DNA of 64,000 bases from Butyrivibrio sp. Su6. Its GTDB lineage: Bacteria > Bacillota > Clostridia > Lachnospirales > Lachnospiraceae. The notes under the pieces are model-generated. The model searched no databases, was not told the origin of the DNA, and was given only the letters and a program-made list of their open reading frames with translations. Positions within the stretch are counted from its first letter, which is position 1. Each line of letters begins with the position of its first letter. Position numbers and translations under genes: made by a program. Below are positions 62,288 to 64,000 of the stretch, piece by piece. Location of the stretch: assembly GCF_900108105.1 (NCBI RefSeq), contig NZ_FNUR01000001.1, forward strand, positions 186,001 to 250,000, given 5' to 3'.

Positions 62288-63328
62288 ATGATGGATACTG
62301 AAGTTTCTGCTGGAGAAGGCTCCTTAACCGAGGGCTTTACCGGTACACAAAAAGCAGCAATTCTTCTGATCGCACTGGGACCAGAGAAATCATCTGCTAT
62401 ATTTAAGCATCTAAAGGACGAAGAGATAGAGGAACTAACCTTGGAGATTGCAAATACACGAAGTGTCACTTCGCAGATCAAGGAAGCTGTTCTTGAGGAG
62501 TTTTATGGCGTCTGCCTTGCTCAGCAATACATTGCAGAAGGTGGTATCAATTATGCTAAGGAACTTCTTGAAAAAGCTCTTGGTGAAGACAAAGCTCTTG
62601 ATGTTATTAGTAAGCTGACTGCTTCACTTCAGGTTAAGCCTTTCGAATTTATCAGAAAAACAGAGCCCTCTCAGATACTTACATTCATTCAGGATGAGCA
62701 TCCGCAGACAATCGCTCTTGTTTTATCCTACATGTCACCTTCTCAAAGTGCCCTTATTTTGTCAGCACTTCCACCTGACAGGCAGGCTGATGTTGCAAAG
62801 CGTATAGCAGCAATGGATAGAACGAGCCCGGATACAATAAAGGAAGTTGAAAAAGTGTTAGAATCTAAGCTTGCTTCTTTGGTAAATCAGGACTTTACAA
62901 TTATCGGTGGCGTAGATGCAGTTGTAGAAATCTTGAATACTGTAGATCGTGCAACCGAAAAACATATCATGGAAACTCTCGAAATCGAAGAACCGGAACT
63001 TGCAGACGAGATCAGAAAGAAAATGTTCGTCTTCGAAGATGTACTTCTTTTGGACGACCGTTCAATACAGAGAGTGCTGCGTGAGGTTGAAAATGCTGAC
63101 CTTGGCCTTGCTCTTAAGGGAGCAACTGAGAACGTACAGACTGCTATCTTTAACAACCTTTCAAAACGTCTTGCAGCCATGATCAAGGAAGATATGGACT
63201 TCATGGGACCTGTTCGTATGAAGGATGTTGAGGAAGCTCAGCAGAAGATCGTTAATGTTATCAGAAAGCTTGAAGATTCCGGTGAAATTGTTATTTCCAG
63301 AGGCGGAGGTGATGAGCTAGTTGTCTAA
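62288..63328 (+). CDS. fliG: Flagellar motor switch protein FliG
   Basis: A 346-residue rotor protein. N-domain FTGTQKAAILLIALGPEKSS; middle domain with EHPQTIALVLSYM (EHPQ motif); C-domain with charged torque residues in MFVFEDVLLLDDRSIQRVLR and GPVRMKDVEEAQQKI. GGGGAAAAGGG lies before the ATG. The last 30 bases hold the ribosome binding site and TTG start of fliH. Confidence 0.97.
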   Translation: MMDTEVSAGEGSLTEGFTGTQKAAILLIALGPEKSSAIFKHLKDEEIEELTLEIANTRSVTSQIKEAVLEEFYGVCLAQQYIAEGGINYAKELLEKALGEDKALDVISKLTASLQVKPFEFIRKTEPSQILTFIQDEHPQTIALVLSYMSPSQSALILSALPPDRQADVAKRIAAMDRTSPDTIKEVEKVLESKLASLVNQDFTIIGGVDAVVEILNTVDRATEKHIMETLEIEEPELADEIRKKMFVFEDVLLLDDRSIQRVLREVENADLGLALKGATENVQTAIFNNLSKRLAAMIKEDMDFMGPVRMKDVEEAQQKIVNVIRKLEDSGEIVISRGGGDELVV

Positions 63329-64000
63329 TCTTTTTAAAGGAGCTTTTATAAGCTTTGATGAATCAGACGCCCGGATAATTGACAACAATGAGCTTGCAAA
63401 TAAGAAGATTGAAGAGTTTCAGGAGCAGGAGCTCAAGAGACAAAGAGCTATGATGGCCGAAGATGATGGGCTTTCATCTGAAGGTGAGGAAAATATCGAT
63501 TTTTCTCCCGGAATTGACATGGAACAGCTTGATCAGCTCACAGAAGATCAGAGTATTCTTGGCGCTCCAAATGAGGATCCTCAATTCGATATGGAAGCCA
63601 TGCAGGCTGAGATTGATTTTAAACTCCAGCAGGCCTCAGAGCAGGCTGAAGCCATTATAAACGACGCGCAAAATCAGGCAGAGGAAATAAGGCAGGGAGC
63701 TATAGAACAGGGGCATCAGGAAGGATATGATGCCGGCTACCAGGAAGGAATGGCTGCTGTAGAAAGTCTTAAAGCTGATATTGAAGCTCAAAGAGATGGT
63801 CTTGAGAAGGAATATCAGATGCTTGTGGATGAGCTTGAACCTGAAATGGTCGATGTTCTCACACAGATATATGAGCATGTGCTTGGGATAGAGCTTAGGG
63901 ATGATAAGGGAATAATCCTTCATCTTCTTAAGAATACTCTTTCAAGGATTGAACCGGGAAATGACCTTATAGTCCATGTTTCGTCTGACGATTACGATGA
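63321..64000 (+). CDS. fliH: Flagellar assembly protein FliH (3' end outside window)
   Basis: The open frame runs from a TTG start to the window end, at least 226 residues. GGAGGTGA, a perfect ribosome binding site, lies 8 bases before the TTG, inside fliG, and the genes overlap by 8 bases. The protein starts LSNLFKGAFISFDESDARII and has an acidic linker, then a long Ala/Gln/Glu helix with EQGHQEGYDAGYQEGMAAVE, the glycine-repeat pattern of FliH that contacts the export ATPase FliI. The C-terminal part (LTQIYEHVLGIEL) begins the FliI-regulating domain. The start choice is strongly supported by the SD. Confidence 0.92.
   Translation, partial: MSNLFKGAFISFDESDARIIDNNELANKKIEEFQEQELKRQRAMMAEDDGLSSEGEENIDFSPGIDMEQLDQLTEDQSILGAPNEDPQFDMEAMQAEIDFKLQQASEQAEAIINDAQNQAEEIRQGAIEQGHQEGYDAGYQEGMAAVESLKADIEAQRDGLEKEYQMLVDELEPEMVDVLTQIYEHVLGIELRDDKGIILHLLKNTLSRIEPGNDLIVHVSSDDYD

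Noticed and set aside
1..64000. CRISPR array or rRNA genes
   Set aside because: No regularly spaced direct repeats and no rRNA-like sequence were seen; only one tRNA gene is present.

Overview
The window is AT-rich, densely coded DNA from a low-GC Gram-positive anaerobe. Gene order and protein style point to a motile Lachnospiraceae of the Butyrivibrio type: topA-codY-flgB-flgC-fliE-fliF-fliG-fliH in a row, a radical-SAM HemZ, a divergent PRPP synthetase, YesM/YesN-type kinase and regulator beside a sugar ABC transporter, and strong AGGAGG ribosome binding sites. The taxon is an inference from these features, not a database match. I see no integrase, transposase, prophage or CRISPR array.

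Layout. 1-1.0 kb: end of a membrane protein and 5-formyltetrahydrofolate cyclo-ligase. 1.0-3.9 kb (minus): two 2-hydroxyacyl-CoA dehydratase-like subunits and an unlisted 55-residue membrane microprotein. 4.1-6.6 kb: a convergent diguanylate cyclase and HD-GYP phosphodiesterase sharing one terminator. 6.9-13.4 kb: a sugar ABC importer (binding protein, two permeases) followed by its probable sensor kinase and AraC-type regulator. 13.5-17.8 kb: proA, a two-domain class II aldolase-like protein, an LD-carboxypeptidase and a secreted protein of unknown function. 17.8-22.5 kb (minus): potABCD polyamine importer and a ComEC-like metallo-hydrolase. 22.7-26.1 kb: PRPP synthetase, 6-phosphogluconolactonase, aroC. 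26.1-28.3 kb (minus): a HipA-like kinase and an unknown partner, the most accessory-looking part. 28.5-31.4 kb: VanY-type carboxypeptidase, tgt, yajC. 31.4-39.2 kb: leuB, a GT-C glycosyltransferase, ilvD, ilvB, and an L,D-transpeptidase. 39.4-45.5 kb: serC, serA, a DUF1015 protein, and a GlgB homologue that has lost its catalytic residues. 45.6-50.7 kb: tRNA-Thr(CGT), apt, rel, an MBL hydrolase, hemZ. 50.8-56.0 kb: a membrane protein, hypB, hypA and a large multi-Fe-S flavoprotein behind a promoter with an operator-like palindrome. 56.1-64.0 kb: topA, codY and the start of the flagellar basal body operon, cut in fliH by the window end.

The strongest leads for something undescribed are (a) the GlgB pseudoenzyme with a charged coiled-coil tail, (b) the HipA-like kinase with its unknown partner, (c) the membrane protein/HypBA/multi-Fe-S flavoprotein operon with repeated ATATTG elements around its promoter, and (d) the activator-less dehydratase pair with a membrane microprotein. 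Apart from short intergenic regions (all under 300 bases), almost the whole window is coding.
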